From: an uncultured Allomuricauda sp.
Lineage (GTDB): Bacteria > Bacteroidota > Bacteroidia > Flavobacteriales > Flavobacteriaceae
DNA length: 64,000 bases
NCBI RefSeq assembly: GCF_947501165.1
Contig: NZ_CANMUU010000001.1
Location: 124,001-188,000, forward strand
Reading direction: 5' to 3'
This document shows positions 1-8,727 of the stretch, one piece after another. The notes below the pieces were generated by a model. The model was not told where the DNA came from, did no database searches, and saw nothing but the letters and a program-made list of their open reading frames with translations. The first letter of the stretch is position 1; each line of letters opens with the position of its first letter. A program made the translations under genes and the position numbers.

Positions 1-1
1 T

Positions 2-1105
2 CAGGGGTTTATTATTTCTTGATGCTGCCAGAAGTTGTACTTCCATTTGATTAAGGTAGTAACCAAGGCCAATGGTTTTGCCAACTAAAATCGATTTTGG
101 GGTAATGATCATTTCTGCCATACCCACTTCTTGGTTTATGAATTCCTTTTTAAGTGTATCCATCTCTGGTTTAAGGGGGATAATCCCTAACTGAAAGGTC
201 TGCATCAATCTGTCAATTGCTGCTGCATCCCCTTTGACAGTGATAATATCATGATAGCGCATCTCAGTTTCCGGACCAGGCATTTCCACAAACTCTGGTA
301 TTCCTCTTAGTGGTTTGGGGTGCCTTCTTTTTAATCGCATCAATGACACATCATAAGTGCCTTCAAAATCCCAATCCTTTATCTGAGTGCCTATTAGGTT
401 GGACATGGAACGAATTCTTAGGCGATAAATACTGTCAGCAATACTGTAATTTTCTATCCATTTATGCATCTCTTCGTCAATCGCCACCGGTTTGTTTTCA
501 GTAGTGTGACTTGGCAAAAGCTTGTACCCGACATATCTGAAATACAGTATTGAGATAATCAACAAGGGAAGACCAATTAAACTAAACTCAAAAAAGGAAA
601 ATCCTTGAAAGCCATTCTCTACCAATGAGTTACTCACAATAATGTTTGGAGGTGTGCCTGTTAGGGTCAAAAGCCCTCCCGTATTAGAACCGAATGCTAC
701 CGGCATTAGCAATTTTGAAGGTAAACTCCCAGCACTCCATGCAGCAGCAACGGTCACAGGAAGTAAAGCTGCAACCGTACCCGTATTACTTACAAATCCG
801 GATAACAGACTGGAACCGGTTGTGATGATTACCAAAAGTCTGGGAACATTTTTCTCAGCCCATTTTACAAAGTAACGTCCCGAAACCGCTGTCCAACCTG
901 TCCTTGCCAATCCTTCCCCTATGATGAAAAGAGCAGCAATCATAATAACCGTTGTATTGCTAAAGCCGGATAAGGTTTCTTCAATATCCAGGATTCCGAA
1001 AAGAAATAACGAAATCATGGACATCAATGCTACCACATCAGGTGGGAATTTACCCCAAATGAAAAGTAAAATCGTAATACTCAGTATTACCAGCAGTGTG
1101 TACAT
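2..1105 (-). CDS. SLC13/DASS-family permease with RCK-C domains (partial)
   Basis: The reading frame opens at the ATG complementary to 1103-1105 and stays open to the window edge, so the C-terminal part is missing. About 368 residues are visible. They begin with hydrophobic segments containing the two SNT signatures of the divalent-anion:Na+ symporter fold (SNTGTVAALLPV, then SNTGGLLTLTGTPPN), followed by soluble sequence resembling TrkA-C/RCK-C domains (roughly residues 220-365, with PGPETEMRYHDIITVKG). By family it is an inner-membrane Na+-coupled carrier for sulfate, dicarboxylates or a similar anion; the substrate cannot be read from the sequence. The stress-protein gene behind it on the same strand starts 811 bases upstream and ends 20 bases before this start, so co-transcription is likely. 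Confidence 0.85.
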   Translation of the reverse strand, partial: MYTLLVILSITILLFIWGKFPPDVVALMSMISLFLFGILDIEETLSGFSNTTVIMIAALFIIGEGLARTGWTAVSGRYFVKWAEKNVPRLLVIITTGSSLLSGFVSNTGTVAALLPVTVAAAWSAGSLPSKLLMPVAFGSNTGGLLTLTGTPPNIIVSNSLVENGFQGFSFFEFSLIGLPLLIISILYFRYVGYKLLPSHTTENKPVAIDEEMHKWIENYSIADSIYRLRIRSMSNLIGTQIKDWDFEGTYDVSLMRLKRRHPKPLRGIPEFVEMPGPETEMRYHDIITVKGDAAAIDRLMQTFQLGIIPLKPEMDTLKKEFINQEVGMAEMIITPKSILVGKTIGLGYYLNQMEVQLLAASRNNKPL

Positions 1106-1124
1106 AGCTCAAGATTGAATAAAA

Positions 1125-1916
1125 TCAGTCCAAAGCCAGTACCGGTATCTCTGAATGAAGCGTGAGCAACTTGGTCAAACGACCTTCAGAGGGTGTCCCG
1201 GCCACAGAGTGATTTCTTGGTAAAATGGCCAACAAATCTATATCCTTAACATTGATATAGTTTAATATTCCTTGTTCTATATCTTCATTCTTACTGAATG
1301 AATGCTCGGTATAAAAGTGCTCCAAATAATACTCCAAAAGATTCTCGTTCCTATCCACTATGGCTTCTTCTGCATAAACCGATTCTTTATAAATGGTAAG
1401 TACATGAACTTTAGAATTGAAAGTCCTTGCTATTGTCAATAGCATATTTAGAACCTCTTTGTCTTCTATTTCGTCTTTGCCCATAACCAATGCCATTTGT
1501 TTGGGTTGTTTGATTTCACACCCGTAAGGAACGGATATTACCGGGCAGTTGGCTTCTAAAACAAGCCGTGAGGTGTGGGTAATAGCCTCATCTGTGGTTT
1601 TATCCCCCATCGTACCCATAATAATCAAGTCGGCTTTTTGATTGATTTGTGTGATTAATATGGTTTCAATGACATTTCCCGAGACACTGTTAAAGACGGG
1701 CTCCTTTTTGGTCTTCACATTAAATGTGCCCAAGACCTTTCTGAAATTCTCATTTAACTCTTTCTCTTCGTTTTCAGTTGATGGCATCACCCCAACATAA
1801 AGAGCAAGTATATCGGTATCCCTGTTGGGACCAACAAAGTTCATAGTATACTCCAAAGCATTTACCGAAGCTTCAGAGAAATCAAAGGGAATCAGAATCT
1901 TATTTATAGTACTCAT
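1125..1916 (-). CDS. Tandem universal stress protein (UspA superfamily)
   Basis: A 263-residue protein starting MSTINKILIPFDFSEASVNA, the usual first strand of a Usp fold. The N-terminal Usp domain (about 1-135) ends with the nucleotide-binding loop GTMGDK followed by SRLVLEANCPVISVP. A second, more diverged Usp-like half follows (about 140-263). Cytosolic, probably ATP-binding; the family is induced under stress, growth arrest or low oxygen. A perfect TACATTTG -7 box and an FNR-type dyad lie upstream, which points to induction when oxygen falls. It is one of three Usp genes in the first 19 kb. The exact role is unknown. Confidence 0.88.
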   Translation of the reverse strand: MSTINKILIPFDFSEASVNALEYTMNFVGPNRDTDILALYVGVMPSTENEEKELNENFRKVLGTFNVKTKKEPVFNSVSGNVIETILITQINQKADLIIMGTMGDKTTDEAITHTSRLVLEANCPVISVPYGCEIKQPKQMALVMGKDEIEDKEVLNMLLTIARTFNSKVHVLTIYKESVYAEEAIVDRNENLLEYYLEHFYTEHSFSKNEDIEQGILNYINVKDIDLLAILPRNHSVAGTPSEGRLTKLLTLHSEIPVLALD

Positions 1917-1940
1917 ACCTAATAGTTTTAATATTCACAT

Positions 1941-1983
1941 CAAATGTAGAACTGCCCTTTGACCTAAAATATGACAGAAATCA
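1941..1983 (-). promoter_or_regulatory. FNR-type class II promoter of the usp gene
   Basis: The dyad TGAC-AGAA-ATCA lies at 1972-1983. On the minus strand a perfect Bacteroidota -7 element (TACATTTG) starts at 1948, 29.5 bp from the dyad centre. The start codon is 25 bases further on. The same geometry recurs at five other dyads in this window. Confidence 0.65.
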
Positions 1984-2104
1984 GCTTTGGGGTCATCAAG
2001 CATGAGGGAAGCTATTTTTTGGTGATTTTCTATTCGTTATGTCATTTTTTTAATCCGAATATTGGCTACCTTTAAAACACAAACAATCTACAGCTTTGAG
2101 TACC

Positions 2105-3070
2105 ATGGACATTGTTATAGGAATTGATATAGGAGGCACCAAAACCAAAATAGGTTTGGTAAATAAAGAAGGTGAATGCCTTGAAAAAACGTTTTTCCGC
2201 ACCAAGGATTTTCCAGACCTGGACGACTACTTAAATAAACTCAAGGAGACGTCCGAAAATCTTATTAGTGGCGTAGATACACCCTTAAACATTTTAGGAT
2301 GTGGTATTGGCGCCCCGAATGCTTCAAGTAAAAATGGTACAATAGAAAGTGCCAGTAATCTTCTTTGGAAAGGTAGCGTCCCCTTTCTTGAAAAATTCCA
2401 AGAAAAAATGCCCATGCCCATGCCCATGCGTATCATGAACGATGCCAGTGCGGCCGCTCTGGGTGAAATGCTGTTTGGCAGTGCAAAAGATATGACAGAC
2501 TTTATAGCCATTACTTTAGGTACCGGTTTCGGCGCAGGTATTGTGGCCAATGGAAAATTGATTGACGGTTTTGATGGTTTTGCCGGAGAATTGGGCCATG
2601 TGGATATGACCATGGGAGATGGAAGATTAACAGGACTTGGTGTAAAAGGGGGGTTGGAAGCCTATGTTTCGGCCACAGGATTGAAAAGGACCATTCTACA
2701 TATGCAGGCCAAATATCTTGTAGATAGCAGGTTTAGAAGCATTGCGTTTAATGACCTTCATGGAGAGGATATTACCAAAGCTGCAGAAGAAGGAGATGAG
2801 ATTGCTTTAATGGCCTTTGACTACACCGCCAAAATAATGGCACAAGCTCTTGCCAATTTTACCGCATTCACACAACCGGAAGCATTTATTCTAATGGGTG
2901 GACTTACCAATAGCGGTAAATGGATAATGGAACCTTTGGTGCGATATTTCAATGAATTCCTTTTGGATGTATATAAAGGAAAGGTAAAACTAATGCATTC
3001 CGGCATGCAAGGTAAAACCGCTGCAATTTGTGGCGCTGCGGCCCTTATCTGGGAAAATCAAATACATTAA
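2105..3070 (+). CDS. ROK-family sugar kinase lacking the zinc-site cysteines
   Basis: A ROK/glucokinase-like ATP-dependent hexose kinase of 321 residues. The phosphate-1 motif is GIDIGGTKTKIG near the start, the sugar-binding and catalytic segment is MNDASAAALGE (about 118-128), and a second nucleotide loop is ITLGTGFGAGI (about 143-153). ROK kinases normally bind zinc through CxCGxxGC next to the conserved GH. Here the segment reads ELGHVDMTMGDGRLTGLG, then GGLEAYVSATG, with no cysteine, so it is a divergent member. I start at ATG 2105; a TTG at 2096 would add three residues. Residues MPMPMPM come from three ATGCCC repeats (2408-2427). Sugar specificity is unknown. Confidence 0.8.
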   Translation: MDIVIGIDIGGTKTKIGLVNKEGECLEKTFFRTKDFPDLDDYLNKLKETSENLISGVDTPLNILGCGIGAPNASSKNGTIESASNLLWKGSVPFLEKFQEKMPMPMPMRIMNDASAAALGEMLFGSAKDMTDFIAITLGTGFGAGIVANGKLIDGFDGFAGELGHVDMTMGDGRLTGLGVKGGLEAYVSATGLKRTILHMQAKYLVDSRFRSIAFNDLHGEDITKAAEEGDEIALMAFDYTAKIMAQALANFTAFTQPEAFILMGGLTNSGKWIMEPLVRYFNEFLLDVYKGKVKLMHSGMQGKTAAICGAAALIWENQIH

Positions 3071-3117
3071 ATACCCTTTATCTAAAAAAAGATAGATATA
3101 CCATCTCTTTGAATACC

Positions 3118-3160
3118 TGACGGTTATCATATTTTTTTCCATTTGACGTCTCTAAATTTA
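3118..3160 (+). promoter_or_regulatory. FNR-type class II promoter of the TonB-like gene
   Basis: The dyad TGAC-GGTT-ATCA is at 3118-3129 and a -7 element TAAATTTA at 3153-3160 (one mismatch to TAnnTTTG). Centre-to-box distance is 29.5 bp, identical to the other FNR-type promoters here. The start codon is at 3183. Confidence 0.6.
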
Positions 3161-3182
3161 TCTCAATTAAATAGTAAACGTC

Positions 3183-3908
3183 ATGAAACCAAAAAAGAAT
3201 CCCAATGCAGAAATTGGCAGAAATAGCAGTCTCTATTTCATGATAGGCCTAACTTCAATTTTGTTCGTTACTTGGCAAGCCCTCGAAGTAAAAGTTTATG
3301 ATAAGGAAACCGAAGTCTTAGATGTTGTTGAGGTTATGGACAACCTTGATGAAGAAGTTCCTGTGACCAAAAATGTCATCACCGCCCCACCTCCACCTCC
3401 ACCTTCCGCCCCAGACGTTATAGAAATCGTTGAGGACATGGAAGATGTAGAGGAAACCGTTATAGAAAGTACGGAAAGTAGTCAAGATATGTTTATTGAA
3501 GATGCTATAGTACGAGTTGATGATGTGGAGGTTGGCGAAGAGGAAGAAGAGATATCCATTCCTTTTGCCATTATTGAAAATGCCCCCGTATATCCAGGTT
3601 GTGATACGTGTCCAACAGAGGAAGAACGCAGAGCATGTTTTAATCAGAAAATTCAGGAACACATCAAAAAGAACCTAAAATATCCGGTTTCAGCACTAGA
3701 AATGAGAATATCAGGTCGTGTGTTCATAAAATTTGATATTGACTCAAAGGGAAGGGTAACCAATATCCAAAAAAGAGGTCCTGACCGTTTATTGGAAGAT
3801 GAAGCGGTACGTCTTATCGCCGCTTTGCCCACCATGAAACCAGGAATGCAAAGAGGCAAGGCTACTAAAATCTCGTATGCTATACCTATAAACTTTATGA
3901 TAAAGTAG
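3183..3908 (+). CDS. Energy transducer TonB-like protein
   Basis: A 241-residue protein with a short cytoplasmic N-terminus, a single membrane anchor (about 17-33, YFMIGLTSILFVTWQAL), a proline stretch (PPPPPPSAP, about 69-77), an acidic periplasmic linker, and a C-terminal TonB domain (about 150-241) with the typical KYPVSALEM...GRVFIKFDIDSKG and PTMKPGMQRGK segments. By family it links proton motive force from ExbBD to outer-membrane TonB-dependent receptors, although many Bacteroidota copies have no known partner. No exbB or exbD is adjacent. The FNR-type promoter suggests expression at low oxygen together with hemN and cbb3 genes. Confidence 0.88.
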   Translation: MKPKKNPNAEIGRNSSLYFMIGLTSILFVTWQALEVKVYDKETEVLDVVEVMDNLDEEVPVTKNVITAPPPPPPSAPDVIEIVEDMEDVEETVIESTESSQDMFIEDAIVRVDDVEVGEEEEEISIPFAIIENAPVYPGCDTCPTEEERRACFNQKIQEHIKKNLKYPVSALEMRISGRVFIKFDIDSKGRVTNIQKRGPDRLLEDEAVRLIAALPTMKPGMQRGKATKISYAIPINFMIK

Positions 3909-3924
3909 TTGTTGGAAGGCCTAC

Positions 3925-3967
3925 TGATAATTGTCATGTTTTCTAAAACCACACAGGACTATTTTAG
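3925..3967 (+). promoter_or_regulatory. FNR-type class II promoter of hemN
   Basis: The dyad TGAT-AATT-GTCA is at 3925-3936 and a -7 element TATTTTAG at 3960-3967; centre-to-box distance is 29.5 bp. FNR control of hemN is well known in proteobacteria, so the biology fits. Confidence 0.6.
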
Positions 3968-3985
3968 CCCAAGAAATTAAAATTT

Positions 3986-5344
3986 ATGTGCAATCTAATT
4001 CAAAAATACAACGTACCTGGACCTAGGTATACCAGTTACCCCACAGTACCTTATTGGGACTTGGAAAGTTTTTCTGGGAAACTTTGGAAATCTACTGTGA
4101 CCAAGGTATACCAGGAGAATAAAGATGAAGGTATAAGTCTGTATATACATCTCCCATTTTGTGAAAGTATGTGTACTTTTTGTGGTTGCCATAAAAGAAT
4201 CACCAAAAGGCATGATCTGGAATTGCCTTACATAAAAGCCGTACTCAGAGAATGGGAGCTTTATGTAAATCTTTTAGGGGAGCGGCCAAAAATTAAAGAA
4301 CTACATCTGGGTGGAGGAACACCCACATTTTTCTCTCCTGAGAATCTTACAACATTGATTTTAGGAATTCTCAGAAAAGGAAAAAAAGCCCAAGATGCTG
4401 AGTTTAGCTTTGAAGGACATCCAAACAACACGACCAAAGCGCACCTACAGGCTCTTTTCAACGTGGGGTTCAAAAGAGTCTGTTTTGGCGTGCAAGATTA
4501 TAATGAAACCGTTCAGAAAGCCATCAATAGAGTTCAGCCTTTTGAGCATGTGAAAAGGGTAACAGAATGGGCCAGGGAAATAGGATATACTTCGGTTGGT
4601 CATGATATTATCTACGGACTCCCTTTTCAAACTTTGGAAGATGTGCAACAAACCGTTTTGAAAACCCAAGAGTTGAAGCCTGACAGAATTGCCTTCTATA
4701 GTTATGCCCATGTTCCTTGGATGAAAGGAAATGGTCAACGAGGCTATAAAGATGAAGATCTTCCCAGCGGACGAGAAAAAAGAGCCCAATATGAAATGGG
4801 CAAAAAAATGCTCACTGATTTTGGGTATAGTGAGGTGGGGATGGATCATTTTGCCTTAGCTACAGATAACCTTCACCAGGCTATGGTTCAAGGAAAATTG
4901 CACAGAAACTTTATGGGTTACACTCCCTCCAAAACCAACTTGATGATTGGCTTGGGAGTTTCTAGTATCAGCGATAGCTGGTATGGTTTTGCACAAAATG
5001 TTAAGAGCTTGGAAGAGTATCAAAATTTAACATCGCATGGACTTCTACCCATTTTTAGGGGTCATATACTTAATACCGAAGATGAAATCATACGTAAGCA
5101 CATTCTCGATTTAATGTGCAGATATGAGACTAGTTTAAATCAATATGAAAACCATGTTGAAGCTTTTGACCAAATCAAACAAAACTTGACCGAAATGATT
5201 AACGATGGTTTGGTGGATGTGCAATCCAATACAATAAAAGTAACCGAAAAGGGAAGACCCTACATAAGAAACATCTGTATGGCCTTTGACCTAAAATTAT
5301 ATAGAAAAAAACCGGAAACACGATTGTTTTCGATGACCGTTTAA
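3986..5344 (+). CDS. hemN: Oxygen-independent coproporphyrinogen III oxidase
   Basis: A 452-residue radical-SAM enzyme that decarboxylates coproporphyrinogen III to protoporphyrinogen IX without oxygen, feeding haem to the cbb3 oxidase encoded nearby. The HemN-specific cysteine motif CxxxCxxCxC is at C59, C63, C66 and C68 (CESMCTFCGC). The following GGGTP segment binds SAM and the N-terminal YNVPGPRYTSYPT is typical of true HemN. The fourth cysteine separates it from the HemW paralogue at 61.5-62.7 kb. A Usp gene follows 17 bases downstream, probably in the same transcript. An FNR-type site precedes it. Confidence 0.95.
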   Translation: MCNLIQKYNVPGPRYTSYPTVPYWDLESFSGKLWKSTVTKVYQENKDEGISLYIHLPFCESMCTFCGCHKRITKRHDLELPYIKAVLREWELYVNLLGERPKIKELHLGGGTPTFFSPENLTTLILGILRKGKKAQDAEFSFEGHPNNTTKAHLQALFNVGFKRVCFGVQDYNETVQKAINRVQPFEHVKRVTEWAREIGYTSVGHDIIYGLPFQTLEDVQQTVLKTQELKPDRIAFYSYAHVPWMKGNGQRGYKDEDLPSGREKRAQYEMGKKMLTDFGYSEVGMDHFALATDNLHQAMVQGKLHRNFMGYTPSKTNLMIGLGVSSISDSWYGFAQNVKSLEEYQNLTSHGLLPIFRGHILNTEDEIIRKHILDLMCRYETSLNQYENHVEAFDQIKQNLTEMINDGLVDVQSNTIKVTEKGRPYIRNICMAFDLKLYRKKPETRLFSMTV

Positions 5345-5361
5345 TTTAAAAAACCATAAAA

Positions 5362-6183
5362 ATGAAAGGTATAATTGTCCCAGTCGATTTTTCAGAACAA
5401 TCCGAAAGTGCACTACAAGTAGCTGCTTCTTTGGCCCAAAAACATGATGCCGAACTTTATGTGCTTCATATGTTGGAACTCTCTCCGTCCATTATGAGTG
5501 AGTCCGGATACATAGCACAAGAGCAAGTGGTACATCTAATTAAAATTGGCGAAAAACGATTCAATGATTTCTTGGACAAACCCTATTTAAAAGGTATCAA
5601 AATCGTTCCAATAATCAAACACTACAAGGTGTTCCAAGAGGTGAGCGAAATCGCTGAAAAACATGATATAGATTTAATTGTAATGGGGTCACACGGAACC
5701 GATGGCTTAAAAGAAATATTCATTGGCTCCAACACAGAACGTGTGGTAAGAACTTCGGATATCCCAGTCTTAGTGGTTAAGGGCGAAATAAAGCATTTTG
5801 AGCTGAACAATTTTGTTTTTGCTTGCGATTTCAAGGAAGAAAGTATCCCGGCATTAAAAAAAGCCAAACAAATGGCAGAGCTTTTCGATGCTGAATTGAA
5901 GTTGATATACATAAATACGCCTGGAGACGAATTTTTGAGCACGGAAGATATACACAACCGAATTTCCAAGTTCTTGAACCTCGCCAAGGAAGGCCTTGAA
6001 GTAGAAATTTATAACGACTATTCTGTTGAAAAAGGCATATTGAACTTTAGTGAAACTGTTGGTGCCGATTTAATTGGCATACCTACACATGGGAGAAGAG
6101 GTCTTACCCACTTCTTCATGGGAAGCATTGGGGAAGATGTGGCCAACCACTCCAATATCCCAGTTATCACATTCAAAATCTAA
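5362..6183 (+). CDS. Tandem universal stress protein
   Basis: A 273-residue protein with two clear Usp domains. The first (about 1-140) begins MKGIIVPVDFSEQSESAL and carries the ATP loop MGSHGTDGLKEIFIGSNTE. The second (about 147-273) carries GIPTHGRRGLTHFFMGSIGE. Both loops match the G-x2-G-x9-G-S/T pattern of ATP-binding Usp proteins, so both halves may bind nucleotide, unlike the copy at 1.1-1.9 kb. Located 17 bases after hemN, so most likely under the same low-oxygen promoter. Confidence 0.9.
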   Translation: MKGIIVPVDFSEQSESALQVAASLAQKHDAELYVLHMLELSPSIMSESGYIAQEQVVHLIKIGEKRFNDFLDKPYLKGIKIVPIIKHYKVFQEVSEIAEKHDIDLIVMGSHGTDGLKEIFIGSNTERVVRTSDIPVLVVKGEIKHFELNNFVFACDFKEESIPALKKAKQMAELFDAELKLIYINTPGDEFLSTEDIHNRISKFLNLAKEGLEVEIYNDYSVEKGILNFSETVGADLIGIPTHGRRGLTHFFMGSIGEDVANHSNIPVITFKI

Positions 6184-6237
6184 TGGTTGGACTTTTTTTT
6201 GGTTGGTTAGTTTAATATTTAAGTAGTAGTTCAACAA

Positions 6238-6263
6238 AAAAGGGAGGCAATAGCCTCCCTTTT
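6238..6263. terminator. Bidirectional rho-independent terminator
   Basis: An 11-bp perfect stem (AAAAGGGAGGC / GCCTCCCTTTT) with an AATA loop, A-rich on one side and T-rich on the other. It lies between the convergent usp (ending 6183) and CoA-transferase (ending 6269) genes and can serve both. Confidence 0.85.
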
Positions 6264-6268
6264 ACATT

Positions 6269-7543
6269 TTATCCTCCATTATTAAAACGTTGGTAAGCGG
6301 CCTCTTCAAGTTCTTGTCTAAAATCTGGATGCGCTATAGAAATCAGGGCTTTAGCTCGTTGCATGAGATTCATTCCGTATAAATTGACCACGCCATACTC
6401 CGTAGCTACATAATGAACGTGTGCCCTTGTTGTTGTCACTCCGGCACCTTCCTTTAAAAAAGGAACTATTTTGGAAACTCCCTTATTGGTGGTCGATGGC
6501 ATGGCAAAAATGGGTTTCCCCCCTATTGATAAAGAAGCACCACGGATGAAATCCATTTGCCCCCCTACTCCAGAAAACTGTTTACCACCTATGGTATCCG
6601 CACAAACTTGACCTGTCAAATCAATTTCAATAGCACTGTTGATTGCTGTTACTTTAGGATTTCTTCGAATTCGGGCGGTATCATTTGTATAGCCTGAATC
6701 CCTGAAATCACAAATGGGATTGTCATCAATAAAATCATATAATCTCTGTGAACCCACCGCAAAGCAACTTACAATTTTACCCATTTTTATCTTTTTCTCA
6801 GCACCGTTGATCACTCCGCTCTCAATCAGGGGCAATACACCGTCCGAAAACATTTCTGTGTGAATCCCCAAATTCTTGTGATTTCCTAGATTGGAAAGTA
6901 CAGCGTTGGGAATATTTCCAATGCCCATCTGCAAGGTTGCACCATCTTCGATTAATGAAGCCACATTCAGTCCAATCTTATTTTCGATTTCAGATAGTTC
7001 TCCTGTTTCATGTTGATGAATAGGTCTGTCAACTTCAGTCGCAGCAGCAATTTCGTCAACATGAATAATTCCCGTACCATGGGTTCGAGGGACCTGAGGA
7101 TTAATTTGTGCTATTATCTTTTTAGCGGTTCTTATAGCCGGCAAAGCAACATCCACGGAAACACCCAGAGAGCAAAACCCATGTTTATCAGGACTAGAAA
7201 CCTGAACAATGGCTACATCTAAAGGCAAAATATTGTTCTTGAAAAGCCAAGGTATCTCACTCAAAAAAATAGGTATATAACCCGCACTTGGAGTGTTCAC
7301 TGCTTTTCGGACATTACCTCCCACAAAACATGAGTTTAATGTGAAAGCATTGCAATACGGTTCCTCTACGTATTTGGCAGAGCCCTCGGTATGTATTGAG
7401 ATAAGCTCTACATTTTTTAGTTCGTTGTACCTTTCACAAAGGCCGTCAATAAGTTCATTTGGGGTCATGGCTGCACCTTGTAAGAATACGCGGTCTCCTG
7501 ATTTCACCTCTTTTACCACTTCTTCTACTGAAGTAATTTTCAT
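6269..7543 (-). CDS. Acetyl-CoA hydrolase / CoA-transferase family protein
   Basis: A 424-residue member of the acetyl-CoA hydrolase/transferase family (4-hydroxybutyrate and succinyl-CoA:acetate CoA-transferases belong here). It carries the glycine-rich MGIGNIPNAVL, the segment NSAIEIDLTGQVCAD with the presumed catalytic glutamate, and GVGGQMDFIRGASLS, all hallmarks of the group. Cytosolic; moves CoA between short acyl groups, and so interconverts acetate and acyl-CoAs. It starts 12 bases after the TauE/SafE gene that closes the cbb3 operon, so it may be read through from it. Substrate pair not determinable. Confidence 0.85.
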   Translation of the reverse strand: MKITSVEEVVKEVKSGDRVFLQGAAMTPNELIDGLCERYNELKNVELISIHTEGSAKYVEEPYCNAFTLNSCFVGGNVRKAVNTPSAGYIPIFLSEIPWLFKNNILPLDVAIVQVSSPDKHGFCSLGVSVDVALPAIRTAKKIIAQINPQVPRTHGTGIIHVDEIAAATEVDRPIHQHETGELSEIENKIGLNVASLIEDGATLQMGIGNIPNAVLSNLGNHKNLGIHTEMFSDGVLPLIESGVINGAEKKIKMGKIVSCFAVGSQRLYDFIDDNPICDFRDSGYTNDTARIRRNPKVTAINSAIEIDLTGQVCADTIGGKQFSGVGGQMDFIRGASLSIGGKPIFAMPSTTNKGVSKIVPFLKEGAGVTTTRAHVHYVATEYGVVNLYGMNLMQRAKALISIAHPDFRQELEEAAYQRFNNGG

Positions 7544-7555
7544 AGTTAAATTCGT

Positions 7556-8269
7556 TTATGGTTGATGACATTCGATTTTTGCAGTTGCCATGTTATTTTG
7601 AGAAACTTTTGGAGAAAGATAAGGTATACCCAATCCCAAACCTCGAACTATAAACAACACACCAACTAGTACCACAAAAATAGGGATGGCTTTTTTAACT
7701 TTTGCCTTGATAGGTCCTTTTAGCCACCTGCTGGAAAAAACCACCATTGTCATCAATGGAATGGTCCCTGCACCAAACAGAACCATGTAGAGGCCCGCTT
7801 GAAGCTCGTTCCCCATGGCAACTGCTCCAAGAGTGGCCATGTATACTAGTCCGCAGGGTAGAAATCCGTTTAAAAAGCCTATTGTTAAAAAAGTATCTGC
7901 CGATTTTTTCTTAAGTTCCGCTCCCAATTTGGATTTTACTTTTCCTATGAGTCGGTAAATGGGTGCCGCCAATTTATTTGCTTTGGCACCACTCCTTGGC
8001 CATAATACCAAGATTACCATAATGGCCCCAACTATAATAGATAACTTTTGCTGGATTCCAAAAAGGGCTAAACCCTTGCCCAAAAAGCCAAAAAGTAATC
8101 CAATAATGCCATATGCCAAGAGCCTTCCCCCATGGTAAAGAGCAAGTTGGCCTGCTTTGCGCAGATTGTTTTCTTTATCCACCGGAAGTAAAAAGGCAAT
8201 TGGTCCGCACATGCCCAAGCAGTGCAGGCTTCCCAAAAAACCAAAGACAAAGGCGGTAAGAATCAACAT
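7556..8269 (-). CDS. TauE/SafE (DsbD-like) family membrane protein of the cbb3 operon
   Basis: A 237-residue integral membrane protein with about six helices. The N-terminal GSLHCLGMCGPIAFLLP and mid-protein FLNGFLPCGLVYMATLGA segments are typical of the UreH/CcdA-like proteins labelled sulfite exporter TauE/SafE. The two conserved cysteine motifs suggest metal or redox handling. Homologues routinely follow ccoG and fixH in Bacteroidota and are thought to help copper delivery or oxidase assembly; sulfite export is unlikely. Starts one base from the end of fixH. Confidence 0.82.
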   Translation of the reverse strand: MLILTAFVFGFLGSLHCLGMCGPIAFLLPVDKENNLRKAGQLALYHGGRLLAYGIIGLLFGFLGKGLALFGIQQKLSIIVGAIMVILVLWPRSGAKANKLAAPIYRLIGKVKSKLGAELKKKSADTFLTIGFLNGFLPCGLVYMATLGAVAMGNELQAGLYMVLFGAGTIPLMTMVVFSSRWLKGPIKAKVKKAIPIFVVLVGVLFIVRGLGLGIPYLSPKVSQNNMATAKIECHQP

Positions 8270-8716
8270 TTAATACGTGAGTTTTTCTTTATGTAAAAAA
8301 ACCTGTTTCTTGTAGTTCCAAGATACAGTAATGTCCCAGCGACCGTCCACCAAGCGATTGTCAGGTATGAGCAAATGTGTATTGGATAAACTTATGGGAA
8401 AGTCAAAATCCAAGTGCTTGTTAGACGGTCTATATAGGGACACTTTACCTGATATGTTCTTGAAGTCAAACTGCTTTGGAAACTCAACGATTAAGCCTTC
8501 ATTGGTTTTTTTAACCTTTAGTTTTGCTTCGTTGTTTAAAGCGGAATTTGCGGCGTCAATCTCCTTTTGATACGCCAATTCTCTTTTGTAATAGTCTTTT
8601 GTAACTAAATCGTGATTGGCCTGGTCATCCATGCTCATCCTTACCACAAAATAGAGGATGAACGCAATGAATGTGATAAAAGCGATGACTATTCCTGTTC
8701 CCCAGTTTATTTTCAT
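8270..8716 (-). CDS. fixH: FixH/CcoH-family cbb3 assembly protein
   Basis: A 148-residue protein starting MKINWGTGIVIAFITFIAF, a single N-terminal membrane helix (about 8-28) followed by a periplasmic beta-rich domain. The early periplasmic segment with DLVTKDYYKREL is typical of FixH (a YY motif before a coiled region). Needed for cbb3 oxidase assembly in the family. ATG 8716 is chosen; a TTG two codons upstream is also open. Lies between ccoG and the TauE/SafE gene with spacings of 11 bases and none. Confidence 0.88.
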   Translation of the reverse strand: MKINWGTGIVIAFITFIAFILYFVVRMSMDDQANHDLVTKDYYKRELAYQKEIDAANSALNNEAKLKVKKTNEGLIVEFPKQFDFKNISGKVSLYRPSNKHLDFDFPISLSNTHLLIPDNRLVDGRWDITVSWNYKKQVFLHKEKLTY

Positions 8717-8727
8717 ACCCAAATATT

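Noticed and set aside
2032..2074. FNR-type promoter for the ROK kinase
   Set aside because: Only the right half-site GTCA is present and its spacing to TACCTTTA is off by one base; not counted with the six good sites.
3370..3670. Antisense ORF inside the TonB-like gene (minus strand, 3318-3662)
   Set aside because: It mirrors the proline and acidic codon stretches of the real gene and has no recognisable domain; a shadow.
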